DNA of 64,000 bases from Perkinsus chesapeaki (GCA_013115145.1 JAAPAO010000001.1:248001-312000), one strand, 5' to 3'; numbered from the stretch's first letter, positions 45,545 through 56,817 are shown. The notes: generated by a model from the letters alone, not told the origin. Program-made: numbers and translations.

Positions 45545-45705
45545 CTCGGGGATGTCAACCAAGATGTCCTCTGAGCGAGTGCCACCCGGAGAAGGCGCAA
45601 TGAAGAAACTGCGTCCGTCGCCTGACTGTATTGATCTGATGGAATCAGAATCGGACTATGATGGTGAAAGCTCCGATTCTGAAGCGACCAAGAATCGTCG
45701 ACGAC
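45545..45705 (+). pseudogene. Internally deleted fragment of the PHD gene's last exon
   Basis: Starts CTCGGGGATGTCAACC, matching copy 1 near 41696. It then jumps over about 100 bases (equivalent to 41719-41818) and resumes at CCTCTGAGCGAGTGCC, ending at the GTCGTCGACG equivalent of 41955. The encoded tail (SERVPPGEGAM, then YDGESSDSEATKNRRR) is still open. It is more diverged than the two full copies are from each other, so it is an older or independent scrap. Probably not functional. Confidence 0.85.
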
Positions 45706-46597
45706 GTCGCCGACTGCGTCGCAGAACACAAAATTCAGCGGCAGAGCAATGGCGCAGTAACTTACTCGGGCTAAGGCTACGGCGCTCACAATCATAGCAA
45801 CGCTACTGTGGCGTCACGGAGCTCCATAATGCACTATTTGTTGATTCACTCCTACGAAAATTAGGAGCGCGGGAGCGCGGCGCAATAATCGATAAAAATT
45901 CAGGATGTCAAAGACGCTAATCGCAAATCGTGGCTCTGTGAGAATATAAACAGTGATCGTACACGCCAGGTACACGCCTGCGAGTGCCATAAATGTGATT
46001 GTATCTTCGATTATGAGGGATTCTGAATGCCGCATTCATCTGCACGCAAGAGCGACTCCGAGCCGGGTTCAGCCGCTTGTGGGTCAAATTTTCACTTTCG
46101 GAAGAGAAAGTCTCGGCTAGCCACCGACTCTGTTTAACAGATGGAGAGACGCGAGGTCATTGGCGGTCCTCGCAAGCGTCGAAGACTGGATACATCGGCC
46201 CCGCGATCTAGAGATGTTCAACAAACTGGAGGAAAGTTGTAGACAGAACCGGTTCCATGTTCACGGCCCTATCGCGGTTCAACTGTGTTCTGCGCGGACG
46301 TGCGGGTTGTGTTGCCTTGCCTATATAATTCGTCCTTGCCACCTTGCGGCAAGGTCCTTGCCAGACATTTACCGCTTCCTACTCGGAGCATGTTCACTAC
46401 TCTCCTACTTGGCCTCCTCCACTGGTCAGAAGCCGTCCACAATCTCACGGATTTCCTTAGCGCGTGAGGAGGGATATGCTGCAGGCAACATCACGGCCGC
46501 CAACCTCCACAACGACGCTGAATAAATTCGATGATATGATAATGATTCCATTCTGTCGCTCAGGCATCCCTAACCAGGGGGCCGTAGCCTCTCGCAG
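45706..46597. other. Spacer upstream of the S28 peptidase gene
   Basis: No supported gene; the first (signal-peptide) exon of the S28 gene should lie here. A frame at 46160-46525 (+) has no clear motif. A hairpin near 46091 has arms ACTTTC and GAAAGT. Confidence 0.4.
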
Positions 46598-48674
46598 TTG
46601 GGTCGCTGGCAACAGCTGTCCTTTACACAGCTAAAAGACCACTCACAAGGTAAATTCGTGCGGGCTAATAAGGAATGTGCTAGTCTAGCCCTGCTAAGTA
46701 CGGGATAGACACAAGCGCCATTCAAAGAACGCTTTCAATTTCTAGGTCCGAAAGCTGGCACCTTTTCACAGCAGTATCTGAATGACTCTAGCTCTTTCGA
46801 TCCGAGAAAACGAGTAAGTCTCGCTTTATGAATCATGTAGAGTGTTCTCAGCTACGTCTTCTTGTGTGATCGTCGTGCTCCCAATAAACTCCTCGCAATA
46901 AGGACATTCAGAATTCTAGAACTTTATCAGGTATTCTTCTTGGCCATAAGCGATGTGGGTCTCCCACATGTACTTGCTGGTACCGTGCTTGACATGGAAG
47001 GGGTGGCGCGGCGAGCTGGAGCGGCCATGTTCGTACTGGAAAGGAGGCGAGGACAACTCGAACGCCTATCTTGCTCTTCTAAAATCTGAAACTTAGGTAC
47101 GCTGGTACTAGCTTTCCCACACAAGAATACTCTACCGAAACGCTCGAGAAGTTCTTTTCGATGGAGCAGTTTGTCGCTGATGTCGCAGCCTTCGCGAGGC
47201 ACTTACAGGCTAACATGCCTGGAGTGAAGATAGTCCTATTTGGATGCAGCAATGCCGGGGTACGAATCTCGCACTACTCGGTCAAAGCCAAACCGAACGT
47301 TTCAGCTTATCGCCGCCCTGGCCCGAAAGGAACACCGGGACATCTTCATTGGAGCTGTCACGTCCTCAACTGCATTCAAGTTTAAACTGGCAAACGATGA
47401 GTCGGTCATCCGGGAAGTTTGAGTGGTTTGGAATCGGTTACATCACCGGCTATCTGTATAGAGTACATCTGGGCTTCATTTAGCCTGGGCAAAACTTATA
47501 TAGCTACGACGGCGTGCAAATCGAAATTCTGAGCTCAGAATTACACGTTCTTTATGGCTGTGATATACCGAGTCTTCTCAGGTTCTACTCCTTCGTATCC
47601 CAGGAGTTGTCTAACCCGAGCCTCGGAGGTAGTCCACAATGTCTGGCTACGGTGAGTCATAAGAACCATCGCCCTTGGGCAGTTCAACTGCCGTAGTTGT
47701 AATCTCTCGTAGCTTACCAATGCACACATGGATTTTGTCAAGTCCATGGAGACAGCTGAAGGACGCCGAGAGGTCGAGAAAAAACTTGAAATTTGTGATG
47801 GGATCCTCGACGTTGTGAACAATCAGATATACACGTAAATATTAGTACTATTTCAATTCTCATTTATATCATTGAACGTGTTAGCACGATTGAGGCCAAC
47901 TTACTGGGGGTGGATCTACAGTATAATGATCCTAGGACAAATGTGGATTATCGCAACATAAAGAAGATATGTGGTAGACTCACGGAAGGAAGGTGAGGTC
48001 AAATTTCAGCTTCTGATATCGTCCTTCTTATTCAGTGATGCTGCGCTCGACAAGCTGGCTGACATCTACAATACAAATCAACCGCTGCCGCCTCTCCATT
48101 GTCGAGGGATAACGGCGAGTGACGTAATTGATTTGTAATTTAGTGGGTTAGTGGGTATACAGTTTCAACTTTAATGTGTTTTTCACGGAAAGCCCGATAT
48201 TTGCAGATTTAAGAATAGAATGGACAACAGCCCAGCAAGGTTAGGGTTCTTCGAAAAATGCAACACTGAAGGGTTCCTGGAGTGCAGCAGAGGAAGCTGT
48301 GCTTTCTATACAAGTAAAAGCTGGGTTGATTTCTGGCTCATGGCGTGTAAAGAAGGCTTCGGACTGTCCAAGGATGAGGTATGCTGTTGTGTACATTGTA
48401 CACTGTACAATAGATCACGTGATTACGAAGTGGCAAGATACTTAAGAACATCGCAGACTTTCAGCGGTACGTTAAGAAAGACTTGAATAAAACTAGAAAT
48501 ATATTATCCATTAATGGAGATGCCGATCCTTGGTATCCATCTTCGATCACTAAAGCAAGAAAGGGCCTCGATGTTATGTGGGTGAGATATCAGAAATATA
48601 ATAACCAACTCAAATGCCTCCGGTAGGTGAAAGGCGCGTCACATTGCTACTGGTGTACTCACTCCAACGAGTAA
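46598..48674 (+). CDS. S28-family serine peptidase (prolyl carboxypeptidase-like), N-terminus unresolved
   Basis: Twelve exons in consistent phase (1248 nt): 46598-46649, 46746-46813, 46931-47046, 47097-47259, 47306-47400, 47582-47651, 47713-47834, 47885-47992, 48036-48134, 48207-48378, 48447-48581, 48627-48674. Introns are 43-181 nt. Family landmarks in order: LSFTQLKDHSQ, GTFSQQYLND, VFFLAISDVG, AAMFVLERR, FFSMEQFVADVAAFARHL. The nucleophile elbow FGCSNAG (catalytic Ser) is followed by ALARKEHRDIFIGAVTSS, then LQYNDPRTNVDYRNIKKIC, RLGFFEKCNTEGF, NGDADPWYP (catalytic Asp) and KGASHC (catalytic His), so the triad is complete. These enzymes cut after proline in lysosome-like or secreted compartments. 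The elbow is GxSxAG, not the usual GGSYGG. The intron at 47047-47096 starts GC; the 181-nt intron uses a weak GTCGGT donor. Confidence 0.85.
47525..47542. repeat. Perfect 18-bp palindrome in an S28 intron
   Basis: AATTCTGAG followed directly by its reverse complement CTCAGAATT, inside the 181-nt intron. Confidence 0.85.
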
Positions 48675-50554
48675 GTAGTGAGAGTTGCTTATGCACGGAA
48701 GCTTCTCCCTAGCGGTCAAGGTTCTGTAATTCTATTATTGACTTTGTGGAGTTCTTTTTTTGCTTACCGTAAAGTTATCCGGTTGTTTAATCAGGGACGT
48801 CGTAAACGGCATTCTCGAAGTTGTGGATAAGTGGCTTGCCTAGCGGAGCTGTGCATCTCATAATCGCAGTCGGTGATGATTAATAGCCAGTCGGTGATAC
48901 CGTATCAAGATGCTCACTTAGCGTCCTTGAGCATCGTATGCTTATTGTTCACCGCTGTCACTAGTATGAACGGCTCGGCTCTGTTCTATCGTTGTGGGCC
49001 GTGCTTTAATAGACATTTTTAGCTCGCCAGACTCGTCATTTCGTAGTCAGCTGTTACTGGTAGAGCAGCCGACAGAACTTATCAACCTCATCAAAGCACC
49101 TGTTTGTCGTTTAGCACTAGTTGAGTTCGAAGTTTGGAATGGAAACCGCGAGTAAGGAAGTCCAGCAAGGACGCTCAATCAAGATGCTAATGTCACGTTG
49201 CGTGCCTGGGTAGCGGATGTTGAACAACGCGGTAGAGCATCCGATGTCCTAATGAAAATGAGACACTGTCTCGGAGACACTATCACATTAATGTAACGCC
49301 GTGACTGAGCAGAGACATCACATACCTGGAAGTTAATCTCAGGATCGACCACTGCTCCGACGAGCTCAGTAGCTGCACTGTGGAAGACCCATTACACAAA
49401 GGTTTGGAAAGCGATTTAACGCGGGGAAAACGGTTCTTCAGAGGCTCCATCATAAGCTCGAGTAAGTCTTCGCTCTATTACCGAGTTTTAAAGGCTAGCT
49501 TCGGTCTACGTATACTTCTGGTGGCATCGTGTCCTACACGTGCTTCAGTGGACGACAGCCTTTGAGCGTCGTTCTTCATGTTTTTGAGCCCATACAGCGT
49601 ATAGTGAACAGTACTCGGGATATGTAGAAATTCCATGATTCATGAATTTGTGCCCTGAATCATAGTTCAGGCCTCGAACCGAGATCTGAGGTCTGTTTAA
49701 CTGCGAGCATAGTGCCTCAGCGATAGTTTCTACGGTTCTCTTATGTTACAAATCAGGGACCCCGACTCAAGGAGAGATTCCCGGTTTAGGCACAGCGCCG
49801 TGGATGCGCCTTCTCCCTTGATGTTCCTAATCAGTCTGAGTGTATCGACGATTTGCGCCAGTTCCCTGAAGGCAGCCGCCAACACAGTAGAAAGAAATAA
49901 TCCCAGACCTTATTTCAGCGACAAGTAGCGGTTTCACTGTAAGCATAGTTTCCGTGGCACTCCCAGTCTATCCAATGTGCGAGCTCGGCTTAATGAAGCA
50001 ACAGAGGAATGGCGCGGACGGCTAGGCGAACAACAGAGAGAAGCTCGACGCCTCTCCGAATCGATCGATGAGAAAAGAGGCCTACATAAGGCTAGAGGAT
50101 ATTTATGCAAGTAGGAAAGGCTTATATGTCAGAGACCATCCGAGTGTATCGAACCAGGAGCCTTCAGCCTAATTCGCTAAGCTATTTAAACTTGAAATAT
50201 TTCCAGACTTCATGCATTCTCGAGTGTATTCTGCAGGTACTGCAATACACAAGTCAACTTACTCAAACAAAGCTTACAAGGAGACGAACAATAATGCTCG
50301 GCAGATGAAGGCTTCGACTCGCCTGGTTTTATAAATGACATAGCTCATTCAATCGGTAAGCCAACCGCGCTGCACGAATTATCGTATCTGGGAGCTTGTA
50401 GAAACTCGGCGAGCCAAGCGGTACAACCAACTCTCAAAAATTACGATCGGCCTCTTGAATGTGGAAAAGGATCTCCGTTTATTGTAAGGGACTCAAGTGA
50501 CATCTGATTATAATGTGCTTGAGTACAAGTTCAAACAGCGGCCTGTTGCCCATA
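48675..50554. other. Spacer before duplication copy 2
   Basis: About 1.9 kb with only short frames. Near 50150-50190 a TATCGAACCAGGAG block and CTAAGCTA resemble part of a tRNA on the minus strand, without a full cloverleaf. Confidence 0.5.
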
Positions 50555-52463
50555 AGGATACGACCACGTATGGGACTTGATCGATGAGGTTTACTCCGAC
50601 CATCTGGTGAAGGTGCGCTGGTGCCGGCAACTGAGAGTGCGATGCCTACCTGCCTACCCGTTAGGGTCCCCTACGGAGCGGCATAAAGGAGATTAGGAAC
50701 ACATGGCGGAAGGTCGGTTTCAAAAGTAACAGGCAGCGGAAACCTTCAAGGCGGCGAGGGCAGGGATCAAAGGAGGACAGCAACAGCACCACTACCAGTG
50801 GCAGCGCACTCGGCCATGGAAGCTCCAAACCCTCCACGACGAGCACCAAGCGGAAGCGAGAATCTAAAGTGAAGGACCCTCAGGTGACCGTTCTTCCTTG
50901 CCATTCCGGGCTCGAAGTCCTCTCCCAGGAATTGCCTCTTGATGCCGCGGAATCACAGTCTGGTCTACATGCGAAGAACGTTGCCCTGTGGTGGTGCGAT
51001 GGTTGCGGCTGGAACTCTGAGAAATCCTCTGATTCCCTAGAATGTGCATCATGCAAGGTGCAGGTACATAAACAATGTGCCGGTATCAACTGGGGTGAGC
51101 TCGTTAGTCCACCACGGTTTGATGCTTTATTTCCCTTTAGGTACGGAAGGCCTCTGTCAACTGTGTGCGTCCGTGGCCAAGACGGAAGGGGCATCTCTGG
51201 ACGATATGAAAAACTTCGGATTGGAGCTCGTCTCGGAGCGCAGCCCTTGCAAGATATGCAATCAGAAGTAGGCGAACTCCGAGTGGGCTGATGAAGATGA
51301 TGGCGACTTTGCTCAGTTTCCTCGATTGCACAAGCGACTCTGGTGATGTTGTTCGAATCGGCCTGTATATGGTGGCTGCAGGTTGCCATTGGGCGCATGC
51401 TTCATGCAATAAATACTCCTCTCAAGAGCCCTCCTCGACATGCCAATTTGAAGACCTTTGTGGCGGCTTAGCCGGAGCATCAGTATGCTGTAAAGCTCCT
51501 CACTGCCAGATTGCTGTTCACGCCCTCTGCGCTGCCTTTCGGTTTCGGGTGACTCCCAGCGAGCCGAAGTTCACTTGTGACTCCCACCTTGCCGTTGGAT
51601 CACCAAAGGCATCGTCGCTCGAGGAGAGTGAAGCCTCTCCTGATTCGAGCAACTCACGGTACCACCGCAACAAGATCCAGTTGATGGAGTCGCCGATCGC
51701 CAGTAGAAGGCGCCGACGGCGGCCCGACTATGAGATGCCCAAACCTGCGGAGCCACCGAAGGTGCCGCTGTTCGAACCGGAAACCCGCCGAGAGGCAAGC
51801 TCGCCGTCACCGCCGCCCGGAGGGACGGCTGCTGCTGGCAACGAGCCAACACGAAAGAGTTTTCGAGGAAACAACATTGCGGATAAGATCGCCGCAGCCC
51901 TTCAGGATCCCGAAGACGCGCCGGAGGAGCGAACTCGATTGATGCAGGAAGCACGAGTTATAGAACAGAAGCTTCACGAGAGGGAACGGAAGGGAGGATA
52001 CCTCAGCCTGGCCCGCCAGTTCATGAAGTTCCTGGCAAAACGTGATTCAGTGCCACGGATACAACTGAGAAGGCATGAAGTGGATGGCGCGTATGTCGGG
52101 ATGTTGGAGCCTTGGCAATTGCAGAATGAAGAATCTTTGAAGGAGCGTGAACGGTTGGATGCCAAAAACAGAAGGATGGTTACTCTCGGGGATATCAACC
52201 GAGATGTGGATGACGACATCCCTTCACATGACGTGGAGGCCACTACCGCCCCAACGGAAGGCCTTGCGATCGGACTCAACGGTTTGCCGGTAATGCCAGA
52301 TCCATCGCCCTCTGAGCGAGTGCCGCCCGGAGAAGGTGCAATGAAGAACGACATACCGTCGCCTGACTATGTTGATCTGATGGAATCAGAATCGGAATAT
52401 GATGGTGAAAGCTCCGATTCTGAAGCGACCAAGAATCGTCGACGTGCATGGTGGGAGACTTGA
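50555..52463 (+). CDS. PHD plus extended-PHD protein, copy 2, 5'-truncated
   Basis: Retains part of exon 2 (50555-50612) and exons 50665-51094, 51141-51267 and 51317-52463, all open with splice sites preserved. Exon 1 and the start of exon 2, including copy 1's ATG, are missing. The PHD and ePHD zinc ligands are intact. Visible replacements against copy 1: LECGSC to LECASC, CHWAHALC to CHWAHASC, IKYSS to NKYSS, QFKD to QFED, IAAH to IAVH, RRYEV to RRHEV, DPTPSER to DPSPSER. Without the native start or promoter it is either a pseudogene, expressed from a new upstream exon, or translated from a downstream ATG. The intact frame shows that truncation is recent or that selection continues. Confidence 0.8.
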
Positions 52464-52803
52464 TTGTTCCGATTTACCTCCGTGCACTCCAGCGACTGTT
52501 ACCATTACTTTACGTTGTTGACTTGACTTAGTAAGATCTACATAGCATTAGTTATCATCCCAATACGATTGACTTCACTATTATCTAAATAGATAATTTG
52601 TTTCGTTGTGATTAACAATTAAAAGCGAATCAGAACTCATCCAATACAGTCATACTAACAACTCAAAACCTGTTAAAGTAAAGATCTCAAAAAACGACAC
52701 GTCTTTACGGCTATTTCATGAGTTATATGAAAACACTCACAAGAATTTAGTTCATTGGTATGTTAGAAGAACATTTATTTAATCCATTACAGTGGTGGAG
52801 TTA

Positions 52804-54308
52804 CTAGAGTTGATCGTCAATCTTCTCACCGTTCTCAAGCGCTTGCTCCAACTTCACCAATTTGGCGCATCCCTCAACCATAATATTGACCAACTGAACT
52901 TCGCTCTTACCAATCCTATCCTCGTTGGAGATATCGTAGATACCACCAACAGAGGCAGAGTCGACACCAGAACCACCACGAGCTTGAAGACCAAGCTTCT
53001 TGCAAATAGCCTTAAAGTCTGGTCTAGCAGAGAGTAGTGGAACCTTCATCATAGCTGAAGCACGGAGGCCAGTTCCCAAGTTACTCGGGCATGTGAGGAT
53101 GAACCCGAGGTGGTCGTTGTGCATGAAGTCGTAGCCCTCGCTCTTCAAAACATCTTGTACACCATTGACGGCGATGCAGAATCGCTTGAAAATTCTCTTA
53201 ATATCAGCACCCTTCTCCATGGAGATAATTCTCATGTGATCTTCCTCATTGAGCCAGACGAGGAAATTCTTTTCGTCATTGTGGAAGATGCCGCGAGCAT
53301 CAGGCCAGTGGCGACCCATTCCGCTGGATAAAAGTAGAGTGGAATCAGGTTCTTGGAAAAGGAAGTGATTCTCTCTCATGTCTTCTTCCTGATCTTTCGA
53401 CATTCCACCGGGCTTCGGCTCGTAACTCTGCGATCCATGAAGAGGGTAGTAGTCACCCTTGAGCTCCTCCTTAAGATTGAGGAGACCCTTTACAATAATG
53501 CGCTCGAGCTCACGCCTCTCCTCGAAGGTAACACTCGGGGGCAAACGAATGCCACGAACCGAGCGACCAGTGCGGACACGAGTGGAGATGACGTACCTGA
53601 AGATAGGTCAGATCCGACGAACTGCAGACAAAAGCCAGACGGTCGCCTGACTTTCCAGTGGGATCGATGGGGGTGTCGGAGACCTTGGAGAAGTCAAGGT
53701 CGGTGGTATGCTTCGCGTCAGCAGGGAAACCACCATGGCGACGATCAATTACAGGATCGAAACTGAAAAGGGAAGACATTAAGCCTCAAACGTCATATGA
53801 AACCTACAGATCCTTGAAAACTTCGTAGCTCTCTTCATCTCCAGCAACAAGGCCAACGGTCTTGATGGAAGGGTGCCCGGGGTTGTCAACGCCGGTCTTG
53901 AGGCATTTTCCAAGGTTAACACCTGAGAAGAGCGTTCATCTGGCACAGAGACACGACTGGTTACCATTCTTTGTAGTCTTCCCCTTCAGCTTCTCGTAGA
54001 TTTCTGGTTTTTCGCACATCAGTTCTGCCATATAGCTGCTGTGTTTGGACAAATCAGGCAACTTCTCCGGGAGCTGAAGGGACAGAATGGAACGTGATAA
54101 TAATTCTCCAAGGCACAGTGGAGCTATGGAACGTTAAAGGCGCAGTGGTAAGTGTCAATCAGTGATTGGTGAGAAGTCTTACATTGTCGGGATCGAAAGT
54201 TGCCTTCTTCTCCTCGCACATATACTCCTTGTCACCGAGGCCTAACTTGATCCACTCGGGGAGATGTTCAACGGTGGGGGCCAGTCCAGCGGGAGGGTAA
54301 GAAGCCAT
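52804..54308 (-). CDS. Arginine kinase, copy 2
   Basis: Exons 54183-54308, 53965-54073, 53808-53922, 53652-53762 and 52804-53596 match copy 1 one for one with identical lengths, again giving 417 residues. NEEDH and CPSNLGT are intact. Differences seen: PPTG to [12 protein letters not shown] to [17 protein letters not shown] to [15 protein letters not shown] to DRRHGG. The exon 4 donor is GTCAGG where copy 1 has GTAAGG, still GT but weaker. The upstream region diverges from copy 1 beyond about 54375, so the two copies may be regulated differently. Both appear functional. Confidence 0.92.
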
Positions 54309-54699
54309 TGTCTGTAAGGGGAGAGAGGGTGCGAATAAAAACGCTGAGAAAGATCGTCGAGCACCCGGAATGACACGACCAATTATATACAAAGCAGACT
54401 CACGCGAGCGCAGCCGGTCTAAGAGTGATGGAGGAGTAGGGGGGAGTTGGATACAAAAGAGACGATAAGCAGGGGCAATTGCGGTTGAGACGAGACTGTA
54501 ACTTCATTTCTAATCGATTTGGGACGCCCTTTATTGGCGAGCCAACACACGACTGGGCGCGCGGGAACTTGCGCAAGTGGAATTGTGGACAGAGGCAGAG
54601 CACCAGGGTCGGATAGGATACTGTCTAGAGCAAACTGTAATGTTTACATAGCATTAATTAAACGCACGCGATCACACTTATGCATTGAAGGAACGGCTG

Positions 54700-54704
54700 A
54701 AAAA
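54700..54704 (-). terminator. Pol III T5 terminator of the tRNA
   Basis: TTTTT on the minus strand begins directly after the tRNA 3' end. Confidence 0.8.
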
Positions 54705-54776
54705 GCCTTCTGCCGGAGTCGAACCGACGACCTCCCGCTTACTAAGCGGGTGCTCTACCAACTAAGCTAAGAAGGC
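54705..54776 (-). tRNA. tRNA-Thr (anticodon AGT)
   Basis: 72 nt without intron. The 7-bp acceptor stem GCCTTCT/AGAAGGC is perfect; the D arm is GCTTAGTTGGTAGAGC; the anticodon stem is CCCGC/GCGGG with loop TTAGTAA (anticodon at 54741-54743); the T stem is GTCGG/CCGGC with loop TTCGACT. No CCA is encoded, as expected for a nuclear gene. Confidence 0.97.
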
Positions 54777-55100
54777 GTCGAAGCTGAAATGCCTCAGGCG
54801 ACGGGTCTTGTGCAAAGGAACCTACCATATTACTCGGATCAAATTCAAATGCTCCAGTCTTTGTTCCGTAGTCTCTACCGAACATTGTTCCGAAAGCGGT
54901 AGCGTAGTTGCTGAGCATGTTGTACGAGAGATGGTGACAAACCCATTAGCCACGGATTTCCCAAAATATACTCCAACAACTACGGGTAGTCGTCCCACAA
55001 CAGGCATAAAGAGAAGCTGACATCGAATATGTGGTTCCTATCGAATGCGAAGGGACTAGTTCGAAACAGACCAATTATCCAGATCACATTATCTAACATC

Positions 55101-55181
55101 AATGATGGTACATCATTACCATTGGTAACTTACCAACTTGGTAAGTTACCAAGCTTACTTGGTAATACCAAGTAAGCTTGG
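55101..55181. repeat. Chain of four adjacent or overlapping perfect palindromes
   Basis: AATGATG-GTA-CATCATT (55101-55117), TTACC-ATT-GGTAA (about 55116-55128), 13-bp arms GGTAACTTACCAA around one C (55124-55150), and 16-bp arms CCAAGCTTACTTGGTA around one A (55149-55181). Each shares a few bases with the next. Confidence 0.9.
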
Positions 55182-55551
55182 GACGCCGGGACCGTTACAA
55201 CAATCAGAATGAAGTCTGCTCAAGTTTCCAGCCTATAGCGTTACAGCGTAGAATTCACCGCCACTGTAGTACATCGGGAGTACAGGGTTGTCACCCCCGC
55301 ATGTAGACAACTTTTCGTAATACACTAAGAAGTAATCATCCAATGTATAGCAGAAAGGATAGGACTACTCATGCAGACTCTGGTAAACAAATGAAACTCG
55401 GCCGCCGAGTCTCGGCGATTCCACGGATAGCAACGTGACGTTGGGCTCTGATCAATGATGACTCAATAAACCTTACAGGCTCGGGGTGCCCAGGTACGGA
55501 ATACTGCGAATTCTATCCAGATAGTGCAAAAAGAGATGATGCACGTCACCG

Positions 55552-55644
55552 TCACCAGCTGGTGATCAAGCTACTGCCGCGGATTCCCCAAATTGGGGAC
55601 CCCAATACCGTATTGGCAATACGAACTACACGCCCATTAATGGG
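55552..55644. repeat. Cluster of four short perfect palindromes
   Basis: TCACCAGCTGGTGA (55552-55565), TCCCCAA-A-TTGGGGA (55585-55599), CCAATAC-C-GTATTGG (55602-55616) and CCCATTAATGGG (55633-55644), all different sequences. Confidence 0.9.
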
Positions 55645-55804
55645 AAATATTTTCGCTCGCCATCAGTTATTTCTGAAACGCTTTACGAAACGGCTTCCCA
55701 ATAAGTTTCGTATTCACTCATGAAAATAATCTGTCGTGGGGTAACAGTTCGGACCATCAGAATCTCGTGTCCTCCTCAGCTCGGTTATAAGCTTACTCAG
55801 TTAA

Positions 55805-56210
55805 ATGTCAATACTGACTGCCTTAGTTCTCGCTCTCGCTCTCATGAGCACTGCCGTGGGAAACCCGTACCCACGGTTTTCGCCGGCATGGTGGGCCTGG
55901 GAGCAAGAGTGTGGCCAGGGCCACGTGGTACCGAATGAGGGGTCCGGCGGGTGCTGGGAGGAAGGCATGACCTCAACCAGCCCCACTCCTCTACCCACCA
56001 CCACACCACCGCCGGATGATATCGGCTCGGAGACAACTGAGAGAAATTTCCGAGCCCACAGAAGCAGTGGATCGAGGCCCATGTAAGTTTTGCTGAGGAA
56101 AATTCACTAAATTACTGTATAACTGTATAAAGACTCTCTTGCTTTTGTTCAGGCTCGATCTAATTGGGTACTGTGGGTTGCTGACTTTGGCCCTCTACGG
56201 CGGTCTGTGA
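55805..56210 (+). CDS. Small secreted or anchored protein, NPYPRFSPAWW family, copy A
   Basis: Two exons: 55805-56082 and 56153-56210 (TGA), 111 residues. A signal peptide (SILTALVLALALMSTAVG) is followed directly by NPYPRFSPAWWAWEQEC. A Thr/Pro mucin-like stretch comes next (STSPTPLPTTTPPP), then an acidic to basic segment, and a hydrophobic C-terminus formed by exon 2 (IGYCGLLTLALYGGL). That layout suggests a surface protein held by a GPI-like tail or a short helix (inference). The paralogue at 61264 has the same order. The aromatic motif occurs twice in this window only; function unknown. Confidence 0.7.
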
Positions 56211-56817
56211 AGATAATCAGCTCATCAAAAGGTACGTTCGAGTGAGACTCGCTCGAGTCGTGACTACGTAGTTCGTACGTAGTGATTCACGACTCTTGAA
56301 CTTCACGACTCGTGGATTCAGACACAATTCAACAACGTGACTCTTCCTCAGTTACCTCGGACCCAGGCCTTATTTGATGAGCACCAGTGGTGGTAATGCC
56401 ATCCCTAATTAATATGACTGAGACGGGTCCAATCGTACATTGCAGTGTTGTCATAAAGATATATCCACATTGTTGAGTTACGAGTTAAATTCCAAGGTTT
56501 TCGATAATATTTCATAACTCTCAAGTCGCGACTACATGGATTTCTACTAGTCAGCGTTAGAAAAGAAATGAGGCAAGCTTCAGAGTCTGACCATACCTCC
56601 AATTTAGAAAAGAGGAGTTGCACAGCGGAAGTTGCGCTTGTTAACCGCGCGCGCCCAGAAATGGGCCCCCAACGTAAAGTACGCGCACAGTTTGTCCACG
56701 TCCTACCACGGCGCCACAATTGCCCGTACTACCATTCATAGGACTCTCCACCAAAGACTGTAAAGTAGTGTCTCTGACCGCTAGTAGGTGACACCCCACC
56801 AGGGTTTTACATCACTA

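Larger units (their letters stand above)
50555..54530. repeat. Segmental duplication, copy 2
   Basis: See 40065-44053. The left edge lies inside PHD exon 2 (GGATACGAC); sequence left of it is unrelated to copy 1. Small indels separate the copies: one base near 51313, and a deletion of several bases in arginine kinase intron 4. Confidence 0.9.
54777..55804. other. Palindrome-dense spacer, no gene
   Basis: Holds the two palindrome clusters listed below; no supported coding frame. Confidence 0.6.

Noticed and set aside
47047-47096. S28 gene as a pseudogene because the frame stops at 47089
   Set aside because: Removing a 50-nt GC..AG intron restores phase and the family sequence, and the complete catalytic triad follows downstream.
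50100-50200. Possible minus-strand tRNA
   Set aside because: The B-box-like block and AGCTTAG are too close together and no anticodon arm forms.
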